This document shows positions 25,708-35,128 of a stretch of DNA of 64,000 nucleotides, piece by piece; within the stretch, counting starts at the first letter, position 1, and every line of letters starts with the position of its first letter. The position numbers and the translations under genes are program-made. Under the pieces are notes generated by a model. The model was not told where the DNA came from. It was given only the letters and a program-made list of their open reading frames with translations, and searched no databases. The stretch is from Jeongeupia sp. USM3 (GTDB taxonomy: Bacteria > Pseudomonadota > Gammaproteobacteria > Burkholderiales > Chitinibacteraceae), in NCBI RefSeq assembly GCF_001808185.1, contig NZ_CP017668.1, positions 744,001 through 808,000 of the forward strand. Reading direction: 5' to 3'.

Positions 25708-26442
25708 TCAGCCCGAACGTTGCGCGGCCAGCAGCAGGAACATCGGCCGCTCGCGTTCCTCCGCCAGTTCGGGTCGGGCGGCGATTTGCGCATCGGTCGG
25801 CGCCCACTCCTCGACATGGCTGATCGTGAAGCCCTGCGCCAGCAGGGTATTGATCCAGGTGCCGATGCTGCGGTGATGCTTGATCACGCCATCGGCCAGC
25901 CAGTTCGTCGTGCGTACGCCCTCGACCGAATAGCCGTCGACCGGCCAGGTCTTGCGCCCCGCGGCATCGGTCAGCCAGCCCGGCGCGCTCGGCGCCATGT
26001 AGATCGGGTGCTCGACCGAGAACACCACCCGCGCACCGGGCACGAGGGCGCGATGCAGCCGGGCCAGCAGGCCGGCGATGTCCTCGACGTAATGCAGCGC
26101 CAGCGCGCTGTAGGCGAAGTCGAAGCCCGCATCCGGCAGCGCCAGATTGTCCAGATCGGCCCGCACGTAGGACACCGCGGCCTCGGTGGTCGCCGATCTC
26201 GCCCGTGCCAGCATGTTCTCCGACACATCGAGCCCCAGCACCTGCGCCGCGCCCTGCCCGGCAGCCCAGCGGCAGAACCAGCCGAAACCGCAACCGAGAT
26301 CGACCACGCGCAGCCCGTGCAGACCGGGAATCAGCGCCCGCAGCGACGGCCACTCCGCCGCGCCGGCCAGGCCGTCGACCGAGCGGCCAAGCCGGCTGTA
26401 GCCCTCGAAGAAGGCCGGGGTGTCGTAAATATTCTGTGCCAT
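25708..26442 (-). CDS. SAM-dependent class I methyltransferase
   Basis: A 244-residue Rossmann-fold methyltransferase. Motif I is VVDLGCGFGWFCRWA, the post-I acidic residue is in VLGLDVSENML, then YVRADLDNLAL and FDFAYSALALHYVEDI. This is the UbiE/small-molecule type. The start has an AAGGAA site. It is the last gene of a tight run ABM–VOC–kinase–methyltransferase (gaps -11, 36 and 51 bases) under a SoxR-type promoter, which suggests modification of a redox-active or toxic compound. Confidence 0.85.
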   Translation of the reverse strand: MAQNIYDTPAFFEGYSRLGRSVDGLAGAAEWPSLRALIPGLHGLRVVDLGCGFGWFCRWAAGQGAAQVLGLDVSENMLARARSATTEAAVSYVRADLDNLALPDAGFDFAYSALALHYVEDIAGLLARLHRALVPGARVVFSVEHPIYMAPSAPGWLTDAAGRKTWPVDGYSVEGVRTTNWLADGVIKHHRSIGTWINTLLAQGFTISHVEEWAPTDAQIAARPELAEERERPMFLLLAAQRSG

Positions 26443-26493
26443 CGGTGTTCCTTTTCAATGCCGGCAAACCGCCCGGCGCGGTCAGCCCGTCAG

Positions 26494-27324
26494 TCAGCCC
26501 GTGCGTAGCGCGGCCAGCGCCAGTCCGGCCACCGCCAGTGCGGTATCCGGCCCCGTGTCGTCCTCCAGATGCCATGCCGCAGACAGGCCGGCCCACGCGG
26601 CAACCCACGCATGCAGGCGCCGGCGATCCAGACCGGCCGCCTCGGCGATCACCGCGACCTGCCGGTTCAGCCGTCCCGGCGAGGTCGCCAGATCATGGTC
26701 GGGGTTGCAAAGGATGTTGGCGAAATCGAAGCCGCGTTCGCCGATCAGCCCCTTGGGGTCGATCGCCAGCCAGCCTCGCGTACCGGCATCCAGCACATTG
26801 CCGTGATGGAGATCGCCGTGGAGGACAACGGTGTCCTGCTGCGCGCCAAGCAGATCGGCGGCCACCGCGCCGGCCTCGCGGAAGACCCCGCCGCGCGTCC
26901 CGGCAGCCTGCGCCAGTGATGCGAACCACGCCGACAAGGGCACCAGGTCCGGCCGGGGACGCGATTGTGGCGCGTGCAGCCGCGCGGCAACATCGCAAAT
27001 AATGCGACTTGCCGCGTCGTCCTGGCCGTTGCGGGCCATGCAGGGCAGCGATCGCCGGCCGGTCGCGTGCTCGAGCAGGATGGCGTCGGCATCGTGGGCC
27101 AGCACGCGCGCCGCGCCCCGGCCGCGCCACCAGACCATCAGTTGCCCGCCCCGGCGCTCCTCCGGCACCAGCGCCACCTTCAGCATCGCGGGTTCGCCAT
27201 TGCGCCAGACCGCCTGCAGCCAGCCGGACCCGGTGCACCACGGCGCGCCCCGGGCGGTCAGATGCCAGCGCGTAAGGCAGGCCTGCAGCCTTGCCGGCCC
27301 TTCGGCGTCTTCCGCTTCATTCAT
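26494..27324 (-). CDS. Aminoglycoside/hydroxyurea phosphotransferase-like kinase (APH(6) family)
   Basis: A 276-residue kinase-fold protein. The catalytic loop is VLHGDLHHGNVLDAG (HxDxxxxN type), and the metal-binding segment AIDPKGLIGERGFDFANIL is diagnostic of the APH(6)/hydroxyurea-resistance family that includes streptomycin 6-phosphotransferases. The N-terminal lobe begins WHLTARGAPWCTGSGWLQAV. Many chromosomal members do not confer resistance, so actual drug inactivation is only a possibility. It is the third gene of the SoxR-linked run. Confidence 0.85.
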   Translation of the reverse strand: MNEAEDAEGPARLQACLTRWHLTARGAPWCTGSGWLQAVWRNGEPAMLKVALVPEERRGGQLMVWWRGRGAARVLAHDADAILLEHATGRRSLPCMARNGQDDAASRIICDVAARLHAPQSRPRPDLVPLSAWFASLAQAAGTRGGVFREAGAVAADLLGAQQDTVVLHGDLHHGNVLDAGTRGWLAIDPKGLIGERGFDFANILCNPDHDLATSPGRLNRQVAVIAEAAGLDRRRLHAWVAAWAGLSAAWHLEDDTGPDTALAVAGLALAALRTG

Positions 27325-27360
27325 GGTTTTTTCCCTAGCCCGACCATGCCCAGCCGGGCA

Positions 27361-27765
27361 TCAGGCGGTTTCGCAGTGTTTCGGCACCTGCCGGGACAGT
27401 ACATGAAAACTGGCGGAGTGATCCTTGAGTTCGCAGCGGTTGCCGTCCGGATCGCTGAAGCAGCCGACCACGCCCCAGTCCAGCCGCAGCACCTCGACGT
27501 CGATGCCCTGGCACCTCAGCAAGCCGGCGGCGGCATCGACGTCGCTGACGTTGAAGCGCAGGATGGTCGGGTTCTCGTCGATCGGCTTCGGCCCGCGCCG
27601 GCCCACACCGCCGGACTCGATCATCAGATAGGCGCCACCAAGGTCGAGCGTGACCAGCCCCGGCCTGGCGACAACCGCCGGCAGCGCCAGCCGGTCACGG
27701 TAGAACGCCACGCACGCGTCGAAGCGTTCGGTGAACAGGATGATGCCCGGCAACTCAAACTGCAT
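27361..27765 (-). CDS. Glyoxalase/bleomycin resistance-like VOC protein
   Basis: A 134-residue VOC protein beginning MQFELPGIILFTERFDACVAFYRDRL and ending with GVVGCFSDPDGNRCELKDHS, the usual closing strand with the metal-site Glu. The ATG at 27765 lies inside the end of the preceding ABM gene (11-base overlap), indicating translational coupling. Members bind or break down small electrophiles or drugs. The specific ligand is unknown. Confidence 0.85.
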   Translation of the reverse strand: MQFELPGIILFTERFDACVAFYRDRLALPAVVARPGLVTLDLGGAYLMIESGGVGRRGPKPIDENPTILRFNVSDVDAAAGLLRCQGIDVEVLRLDWGVVGCFSDPDGNRCELKDHSASFHVLSRQVPKHCETA

Positions 27766-28099
27766 GGGCAGCCACCGCCGGTACGTCGTGGAAGACGCCC
27801 ATGTCGGCGTGGACTCCCAGCTGCTGCATGAACGCCGCGGCATCGAACCTCGTTTCGGCGTAATGCTGCTCGATCACCTGCCTGGCCGCCGCCAGCGCCG
27901 CCGCATCGGCCCATTCGATCACCGTCACCACCTGCTGCGGATTTCCGGCGCGCGTCAGCACGCGCTGGAACCGGTGCCCCGGCTGCAGCGCCAGCAAGCG
28001 GTTGGTCTGTTCGACGCGCGCCAGGAACACGGCCAGCGCGGCCTCGGGAACGGTGAAACGGTCGACGCGATAGACCGCATTTCCGGCTTGGTTCGACAT
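27755..28099 (-). CDS. Antibiotic biosynthesis monooxygenase (ABM)-domain protein
   Basis: A 114-residue ferredoxin-like ABM protein: YRVDRFTVPEAALAVFLARVEQTN, then HRFQRVLTRAGNPQQVVTVIEWADAAALAAA. Small ABM monooxygenases such as YgiN act on quinones or other aromatic compounds without a cofactor. It is the first gene behind the SoxR-type promoter and divergent from soxR. In Pseudomonas aeruginosa a SoxR-controlled monooxygenase gene also sits next to soxR, which supports the regulatory link. Confidence 0.85.
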   Translation of the reverse strand: MSNQAGNAVYRVDRFTVPEAALAVFLARVEQTNRLLALQPGHRFQRVLTRAGNPQQVVTVIEWADAAALAAARQVIEQHYAETRFDAAAFMQQLGVHADMGVFHDVPAVAAHAV

Positions 28100-28143
28100 G
28101 CTGAGACTCCGTTGTGCGCAGCCCGATCGGCTGCAATAATCAC

Positions 28144-28174
28144 AGCGTAAAATCTCAAGTTAAGTTGAGGTCAA
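28144..28174 (-). promoter_or_regulatory. SoxR-controlled promoter of the ABM–VOC–kinase–methyltransferase run
   Basis: On the minus strand -35 TTGACC (28174–28169) and -10 TACGCT (28149–28144) are 19 bases apart, the over-long spacing of MerR/SoxR-activated promoters. The spacer holds the near-palindrome CTCAAGTTAAGTTGAGG (plus strand 28154–28170), differing by one base from the E. coli soxS operator core CTCAAGTTAACTTGAGG. The expected transcription start is about 38 bases before the ABM start codon. Confidence 0.85.
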
Positions 28175-28180
28175 GAGAAA

Positions 28181-28675
28181 ATGACGATCGCACCGCCCCA
28201 TCCGTCCGGCCTGCCATCGACGCTGTCGGTCGGCGAGGTCGCGCGCCGCAGCGGCGTCGCCGTTTCGGCGCTGCATTTCTACGAGAGCAAGGGGCTGATC
28301 AGCAGCCAGCGCACGCAGGGGCAGCAGCGTCGCTATACCCGCGACGTGCTGCGCCGCGTTGCGGTGATCCGCGTCGCGCAACGCGTCGGCATCCCGCTGG
28401 CCCGGATCGCCGAAGCGCTGGCGACGCTGCCGGCCACCGCCGCACCGAGCCGCGACGACTGGGTACGGCTTTCCGCGATGTGGCGTGCCGATCTCGACGC
28501 CCGGATCGCGCAGCTGCACGCGCTGCGCGACCATCTCGACGACTGCATCGGCTGCGGCTGCCTGTCGATCGAGCATTGCCGGCTGCGCAATCCCAACGAC
28601 ACCCTTGGGGCCCAGGGTCCGGGGGCACGGCATCTGGACCCCGAAACGGTTGCGGACGCGGCACCGCGCGCTTGA
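28181..28675 (+). CDS. soxR: Redox-sensing MerR-type regulator SoxR
   Basis: A 164-residue MerR-family activator. The helix-turn-helix is SVGEVARRSGVAVSALHFYESKGLI. A dimerisation helix follows, and then the [2Fe-2S] cluster motif with C122, C125, C127 and C133 in DCIGCGCLSIEHC, which is diagnostic of SoxR. Redox-cycling compounds or superoxide oxidise the cluster and switch on target promoters. No soxS is near, as expected outside the enterobacteria; the target is probably the divergent ABM run. Confidence 0.96.
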   Translation: MTIAPPHPSGLPSTLSVGEVARRSGVAVSALHFYESKGLISSQRTQGQQRRYTRDVLRRVAVIRVAQRVGIPLARIAEALATLPATAAPSRDDWVRLSAMWRADLDARIAQLHALRDHLDDCIGCGCLSIEHCRLRNPNDTLGAQGPGARHLDPETVADAAPRA

Positions 28676-28726
28676 ACCGGCTTTCAGCAGCCATGAGCGC
28701 CCCGGGCCGGCCGGGGCGCGGTATCG

Positions 28727-29574
28727 TCAGGCCGCGAGGTGATGCGCGTGAAAGCGCAGATGGTCCTCGATGAAGCTGGCGATGAAGTAGTAGCTGTGGT
28801 CATAGCCGGGCTGGCGCCGCAAGGTCAGCGGCCAGTCGTTCCGGCGCGCGATGACGGCGAGCGCATCGGGCTGGAGCTGCTCCGGCATGAACCCGTCCTG
28901 CTCGCCCTGGTCGACGAGCATCGGCAGCCGCTCGAGCGCCAGGCCGAGCTGGTGGCAGCTGTCGTACGCCAGCCAGCTGTTGCGGTCCTCGCCCAGATAA
29001 TGCGCAAAGGCCTTCTGGCCCCACGGCACCTGGCTCGGATTGACGATGGGCGCGAACGCCGACACCGAGCTGTAGCGCCCCGGATTGCGCAGCGCGATCA
29101 TCAGCGCGCCGTGTCCCCCCATCGAATGGCCGCTGATCGCGCGCTGCTGCGTCACCGGGAAGTGGGCTTCGACCAGCGCCGGCAGTTCGTCGACCACGTA
29201 GTCGTACATCCGGTAATGCGCGGCCCACGGCGCCTGCGTCGCGTTGACGTAAAACCCCGCGCCCTGGCCCAGATCGTAACTGTCGGCATCGGCAACGCCG
29301 TCGCCGCGCGGGCTGGTATCGGGCATCACCAGCGCCAGCCCCAGTTCGGCCGCCACACGCTGCGCGCCGGCCTTGGTGGCGAAGTTCTCGTCGGTACAGG
29401 TCAGCCCGGACAGCCAGTAGAGCACAGGCACCGTACCGCCCTGTGCCTGCGGCGGCAGATAGATCGCAAAGGTCATCACCGTGCCGGTGGCGGTCGAGCG
29501 GTGGCGGTAGCGCTTGTGCCAGCCGCCGAACGCGCAGTTGCTCGAGAGCAGTTCCAGGGTATCGGCCATGGCCA

Positions 29575-29575
<1 letters not shown>
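28727..29575 (-). CDS. fghA: S-formylglutathione hydrolase
   Basis: A 282-residue serine esterase of the esterase D family that hydrolyses S-formylglutathione to formate and glutathione. The nucleophile Ser is in ISGHSMGGHGAL, the Asp is in LVDQGEQDGFM and the His is in GYDHSYYFI. The conserved GWHKRYRHRS and VLYWLSGLTCTDENF segments are present. The ATG at 29575 overlaps the adhC stop by one base (TAATG); an alternative ATG lies two codons downstream. The pair forms the formaldehyde detoxification operon. Confidence 0.95.
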
Positions 29576-30699
<1,124 letters not shown>

Positions 30700-30808
30700 G
30701 GAATGTCCTCGGATGAAGGTTGGCAACAATAACGGTCGATTCTATTTATTACCCAGTCATCGACAATCATGTTTAATGGAAAGATATTTTTTCCAAAGAG
30801 CAACAACG

Positions 30809-31672
30809 ATGAACTGGGAAGGCGTCAGCGAGTTCGTCGCCGTGGTCGAAACGAACAGCTTCACCGCCGCGGCGCAGCGGCTGGGCATCTCGGTCGCCCA
30901 GGTCAGCCGGCAGGTGTCGCAGCTCGAACAGCGGCTGGCCGCGCGCCTCTTGTACCGGACCACGCGCAAGGTCAGCGTCACCGAAGCCGGCCAGCTGTAC
31001 TACCAGCACTGCAGGCCGCTCCTCGACGGCCTGCGCGAAGCCGAACAGGCCGTATCGCAAGCACAGGACCGGCCCAGCGGCCACCTGCGCATCACCGCGC
31101 CGGTGTACTACGGCGAGCGCGTCGTCGCGCCGCTGCTGCACCGCTACCTGCAGGCGCAGCCGGCGGTCACCGCCGAACTCAACCTCGACAACCGCAAGGT
31201 CGATCTCGTCGCCGAGGGCTACGACCTGGGCATCCGCCTCGGGCCGATGGACGCCTCATCGCTGACGGTCCGCCAGCTCGGCAGCCGCACCCACCACATC
31301 TGCGCATCGCCGGCCTATCTGGCGCAATTCGGCGCGCCGCACACGCTGGCCGAACTCAAGCACCACCAGTGCCTGGCCGGCACGCTGAACACATGGCGCT
31401 TCCGCGATGCCGACGGACACACCCGCGAAGTCCACGTCGGCGGCCGGCTGCGCTGCAACAGCGGCGCGGCGCTCGTCGACGCCGCGCTGGCCGGGCTTGG
31501 CCTCGTGCAACTGCCCGACTATTACGTGCGCGAGCATCTGGCCAGCGGGCGCCTGTGCAGCCTGCTCGGCGCCCATACGCTGGTCGACGGCATCTGGGCC
31601 AACTACCCGCGCAACCGCTTCGTGCCGCAGAAGGTCAGCGGCTTCATCACGCTGCTCGAAACCGTGCTGTGA
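30809..31672 (+). CDS. LysR-family transcriptional regulator, divergent from adhC–fghA
   Basis: A 287-residue LysR protein: MNWEGVSEFVAVVETNSFTA, then VSRQVSQLEQRLAARLLYRTTRKV, with the CrgA-type effector region NRKVDLVAEGYDLGIRLGPM. Such regulators are commonly found next to adhC/fghA in betaproteobacteria and respond to formaldehyde or glutathione adducts. The start was set at 30809, where family homology begins, after the divergent promoter region. Confidence 0.9.
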   Translation: MNWEGVSEFVAVVETNSFTAAAQRLGISVAQVSRQVSQLEQRLAARLLYRTTRKVSVTEAGQLYYQHCRPLLDGLREAEQAVSQAQDRPSGHLRITAPVYYGERVVAPLLHRYLQAQPAVTAELNLDNRKVDLVAEGYDLGIRLGPMDASSLTVRQLGSRTHHICASPAYLAQFGAPHTLAELKHHQCLAGTLNTWRFRDADGHTREVHVGGRLRCNSGAALVDAALAGLGLVQLPDYYVREHLASGRLCSLLGAHTLVDGIWANYPRNRFVPQKVSGFITLLETVL

Positions 31673-31769
31673 ACCGGCCGGCGCGGTCCGGCATGCGGGG
31701 GCGCCGAGTCTGGCAAAATACGCGTTTGCGCCGGTGCAAGCCCGCGCGCTTCTTCGGCAAGGCCTGGTC

Positions 31770-31850
31770 ATGAACATTTCGAGTTGGATCGCCGCCCGCA
31801 ACGGGCATGCAACGGACACCGTCATCCTCCGGCGGGGTGCCGCGTGCTGA
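31770..31850 (+). CDS. 26-codon upstream ORF coupled to the radical SAM gene
   Basis: An ATG-initiated frame of 26 codons, preceded by AAGG at a proper distance, encoding MNISSWIAARNGHATD and then a short basic tail ending in Cys. Its stop codon lies just beyond the GTG start of the radical SAM gene (GTGCTGA), so ribosomes could be handed over. It could be a leader peptide, a RiPP-type precursor for the radical SAM enzyme, or chance. The length is at the lower limit for any of these. Confidence 0.3.
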   Translation: MNISSWIAARNGHATDTVILRRGAAC

Positions 31851-33748
31851 ACCAGCCCTTCCGCGTCCTCTCGCTGATCCCGCCGATGACGCAGCTCAAT
31901 ACGCCCTACCCGTCGACGGCCTACCTGACCGGCTTCCTGCGCTCGCGCGGTTTCGATGCAGTGCAGGAAGACCTGGCGCTGCAACTGGTGCTGGCGCTGT
32001 TCTCGCGCGACGGTCTCGCCAGACTGCGGCAATGCGTCGAGCACGTTCCGCCGCGCCGCCGCAGCGAAGCGGTTCAGTCATTCCACGACCAGTTCGATCG
32101 CTACGATGCAACGGTCACCGCAACGATCGCCTTCCTGCAGGGCCGCGATTCGACCGTCGGCCACCGGATCTGCAGCCGCAACTTCCTGCCCGAAGGCCCG
32201 CGCTTCGCCGCGCTCGACGTTTACGTCGACGACGAAGGCGGCGATCCGCTGGCCTGGGCGTTCGGTGCGCTCGGCATGCAGGACCGCGCCCGGCATCTGG
32301 CGACGCTGTACTTGAACGACCTGGCCGACGTGCTGCGCGACGCGGTCGATCCGCGCTTCGAATTCGTCCGCTACGCCGAATCGCTGGCGATGAGCCAGCC
32401 GACCTTCGACCCGCTCGCCGATGCGCTGGCCGCCCCGCCGACCCTGGTCGATGAGGTGCTCGAGACGCTGACGCTGGCCGCGATCGAACGCCACCAGCCG
32501 GCGCTGGTACTGCTGTCGGTCCCGTTCCCGGGCGCCGTGTACGCGGCGTTCCGGATCGCCCAGACGATCAAGGCGCGTCATCCGCAGATCCGCATCGGCC
32601 TTGGCGGCGGCTTCGCCAACACCGAGTTGCGCGAGCTGTCCGACCCGCGCGTGTTCGACTTCGTCGACTTCGTCACGCTCGATTCGGGTGAACGCCCGCT
32701 GCTGGCGCTGATCGACCACCTGAAGGGCGGCCGCTCGCGCGAGCGGCTGGTGCGCACCTTCGTGCGAGACGAGGACAAGGTCCGCTACATCAACTTCCCC
32801 GAGCCCGACGTACCGTTCGAGGAATGGGGCACGCCGACGTGGGACGGCCTGCCCCTCGACCGTTACCTGTCGCTACTCGACATGCTCAACCCGATGCACC
32901 GGCTGTGGTCCGACGGACGCTGGAACAAGCTCACCGTCGCGCACGGTTGCTACTGGAAGAAGTGCAGCTTCTGCGACGTGACGCTCGACTACATCTCGCG
33001 CTACGAAACCGCGTCGGCGAAGGAGCTGGTCGACCGGATCGAGAAAATCATCCTTGAGACCGGCCAGACCGGTTTCCACTTCGTCGACGAGGCCGCGCCG
33101 CCGAAAATGCTCAAGGCGCTGGCCGAGGAGCTGCTGCGCCGCAAGGTGGCGATCTCGTGGTGGGGCAATGTGCGCTTCGAGAAATCGTTTTCGCCCGAGC
33201 TGTGCCAGCTGCTGGCCGATTCGGGCTGCATCGCGATTTCGGGCGGGCTCGAGGTCGCGTCGGACCGGTTGCTCAAGCTGATGAAGAAAGGCGTCTCGGT
33301 CGATCAGGTCGCGCGCGTCACTGCGGCATTCACCGACGCCGGCATCCTCGTTCACGCCTATTTGATGTACGGCTTCCCGACCCAGACCGTGCAGGACACC
33401 GTCGACGCGCTCGAATACGTGCGCCAGCTGTTCGAGCACGGCTGCATCCAGAGCGGCTTCTTCCACCGCTTCGCCTGTACCGTGCACTCGCCGGTCGGCC
33501 AGAACCCCGAGGAATACGGCGTCACGCTCGAACCGCTGCCGCCGGGCGGTTTCGCCAAAAACGACGTCGGCTTCGTCGACCCGACCGGTGTCGACCACGA
33601 CGAACTGGGCCGGGCGCTGAACAAGGCGCTGTACAACTACATGCACGGGATCGGGCTGGACATGGACGTACGGCGCTGGTTCGACGTACAGGTGCCAAGG
33701 CCGACGGTGGCCAGGCGCTTCATCGAACGGGCACTCGGCCAGCACTGA
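31844..33748 (+). CDS. Radical SAM protein with N-terminal B12-binding-like domain and non-canonical cysteine motif
   Basis: About 634 residues from a GTG start at 31844; an ATG 14 codons further in is an alternative. The N-terminal half has a cobalamin-binding-like fold (LIPPMTQLNTPYPSTAYLTG at the start, then IRIGLGGGFANTELREL). The radical SAM core follows. The cluster motif reads HGCYWKKCSFCDV, i.e. CX4CX2C rather than the standard CX3CX2C (C369, C374, C377 from the GTG). GGLEVASDRLLKLMKKGVS is the usual SAM-site strand. The substrate is unknown. A 26-codon ORF overlaps its start and a hairpin follows its stop. Confidence 0.85.
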   Translation: MLNQPFRVLSLIPPMTQLNTPYPSTAYLTGFLRSRGFDAVQEDLALQLVLALFSRDGLARLRQCVEHVPPRRRSEAVQSFHDQFDRYDATVTATIAFLQGRDSTVGHRICSRNFLPEGPRFAALDVYVDDEGGDPLAWAFGALGMQDRARHLATLYLNDLADVLRDAVDPRFEFVRYAESLAMSQPTFDPLADALAAPPTLVDEVLETLTLAAIERHQPALVLLSVPFPGAVYAAFRIAQTIKARHPQIRIGLGGGFANTELRELSDPRVFDFVDFVTLDSGERPLLALIDHLKGGRSRERLVRTFVRDEDKVRYINFPEPDVPFEEWGTPTWDGLPLDRYLSLLDMLNPMHRLWSDGRWNKLTVAHGCYWKKCSFCDVTLDYISRYETASAKELVDRIEKIILETGQTGFHFVDEAAPPKMLKALAEELLRRKVAISWWGNVRFEKSFSPELCQLLADSGCIAISGGLEVASDRLLKLMKKGVSVDQVARVTAAFTDAGILVHAYLMYGFPTQTVQDTVDALEYVRQLFEHGCIQSGFFHRFACTVHSPVGQNPEEYGVTLEPLPPGGFAKNDVGFVDPTGVDHDELGRALNKALYNYMHGIGLDMDVRRWFDVQVPRPTVARRFIERALGQH

Positions 33749-33800
33749 CCACCGCTGCGGCTGCTCAGGCGGCGGCAGCACTTTGCTTAAATTGTCTTAA

Positions 33801-33833
33801 ACTATCAAAAATGTTGTTTTGATAGTCAACAAC
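33801..33833. promoter_or_regulatory. Perfect inverted repeat ahead of the porin gene
   Basis: ACTATCAAAA-ATGTTG-TTTTGATAGT is a perfect 10-6-10 inverted repeat (33801–33826). It is overlapped by GTTGTT / AACAAC (33813–33818 with 33828–33833). It lies 53 bases after the radical SAM stop and about 120 bases before the porin. It is AT-rich with no T tail, so an operator for the porin promoter is more likely than a terminator. Confidence 0.45.
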
Positions 33834-33951
33834 TAACAACATGCATTCCGCGTAATGCCAATGTCATTTACGGTGATCGTACACCTGGCCGGCAGACCCG
33901 TGCCGCTGCGGGTGGTTCCCGAAAAATGTCTTGCATACAAGGATGATTGTC

Positions 33952-35019
33952 ATGTTCACGCGTATCTTGCTGTCGGCCGCCATCGCGGCTGCCTTCAGCA
34001 CCCAGGCGTTTGCCGAAGTCACCATCGGCGGCTCGATCGAAGCCGACGTCTACTACGTCGACTCCCAGGCCAAGGGCTACAAGGGCGAAGTCGAGCTCGA
34101 TGTCGAACCGCGGCTGTTCTTCAGCGGCAGCGACAAGCTCGACAACGGCTCCAAGGTGATCTGGAAAATCTGGACCGGTGTCGAAAACTATCGCGACAAC
34201 AGCGCAACCGGCGGCGAACTCAATACCGGCAGCTCCGCCCGCACCTGGGGCAACCGCGAGGCATGGGGCGGCTGGCAAGGCGAATGGGGTACGCTGCGCC
34301 TGGGCAAGATCTACTCGCCGACCTACCTGAAGCTCGACTGGCCGTACGGCAACCTGGGCGGCGCCATGCACGTGGCCGAGGTCGGCGTGATCGGCTTCAA
34401 CCCGGAAAACGCGATCAACTATGACTCGCCGAACTGGGGCGGCTTCACCTTCTCGGGCCAGTATTCGTTCCGCGGCCAGAACAACCAGGTCGACGGCAAA
34501 TCGAGCGAGTACTTCTACGACATCACCGCCGGCTTCAACAAGGCCGGCTTCATGGTCGACGCCGGTTACCAGGAAACCCGCAACGACGGCGGCGACAGCA
34601 AGGACAAAATGTACTTCGTCGCCGGCGGCTACAACTTCGGCGCCTTCACGATGAAGGGCGGCTACAAGTCGTGGGACTGCCAGGCCGGTGCCGGCTGCAA
34701 CTCGTTTGCCGGCCCGCAACAGGAGCAGTACTGGCTGCAGGGCATCTACTCGGCCGGCAAGCATACCGTCGGCCTGACCTACAACTACTTCACCGAGGCG
34801 GAGAACGCCGCCGGTAACACGATCGACGACAGCGATACCAATGTGCTCTTCGGCCAATGGAACTACACGCTGTCCAGCAATACCGTCGGCTACGTCCAGC
34901 TTCGCTACGCGATGAATGGCGGAAACGGCAGTATCGGTGCCAACTACGGGACGTCATACGGTAACGCGGTCGATGCCGACAGCTACCGTCTGCTGTTCGG
35001 GACCTGGACCGGGTTTTAA
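33952..35019 (+). CDS. Gram-negative porin (neisserial/betaproteobacterial OmpC-like family)
   Basis: A 355-residue outer-membrane porin. It has a signal peptide MFTRILLSAAIAAAFSTQAF, a first strand VTIGGSIEADVYYVD, the conserved RTWGNREAWGGWQGEWGTLR loop-3 region, alternating beta-strand pattern throughout and a C-terminal Phe (LLFGTWTGF) needed for BAM-dependent insertion. The start at 33952 follows AAGGATG. It is expected to form trimeric 16-strand pores for small hydrophilic solutes. Confidence 0.9.
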   Translation: MFTRILLSAAIAAAFSTQAFAEVTIGGSIEADVYYVDSQAKGYKGEVELDVEPRLFFSGSDKLDNGSKVIWKIWTGVENYRDNSATGGELNTGSSARTWGNREAWGGWQGEWGTLRLGKIYSPTYLKLDWPYGNLGGAMHVAEVGVIGFNPENAINYDSPNWGGFTFSGQYSFRGQNNQVDGKSSEYFYDITAGFNKAGFMVDAGYQETRNDGGDSKDKMYFVAGGYNFGAFTMKGGYKSWDCQAGAGCNSFAGPQQEQYWLQGIYSAGKHTVGLTYNYFTEAENAAGNTIDDSDTNVLFGQWNYTLSSNTVGYVQLRYAMNGGNGSIGANYGTSYGNAVDADSYRLLFGTWTGF

Positions 35020-35046
35020 ACGCTGTACCTAGATACGAGAACCTTG

Positions 35047-35073
35047 AGGGCGGCTTCGGCCGCCCTTTTTTTT
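35047..35073 (+). terminator. Rho-independent terminator after the porin gene
   Basis: A perfect stem AGGGCGGC-TTCG-GCCGCCCT with a stable UUCG tetraloop, followed by an eight-T run. Confidence 0.93.
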
Positions 35074-35128
35074 CGGCAAACAAAAACCGGCCATCGGCCG
35101 GTCTTCGTCATTGCACCACGGTCAGCGT

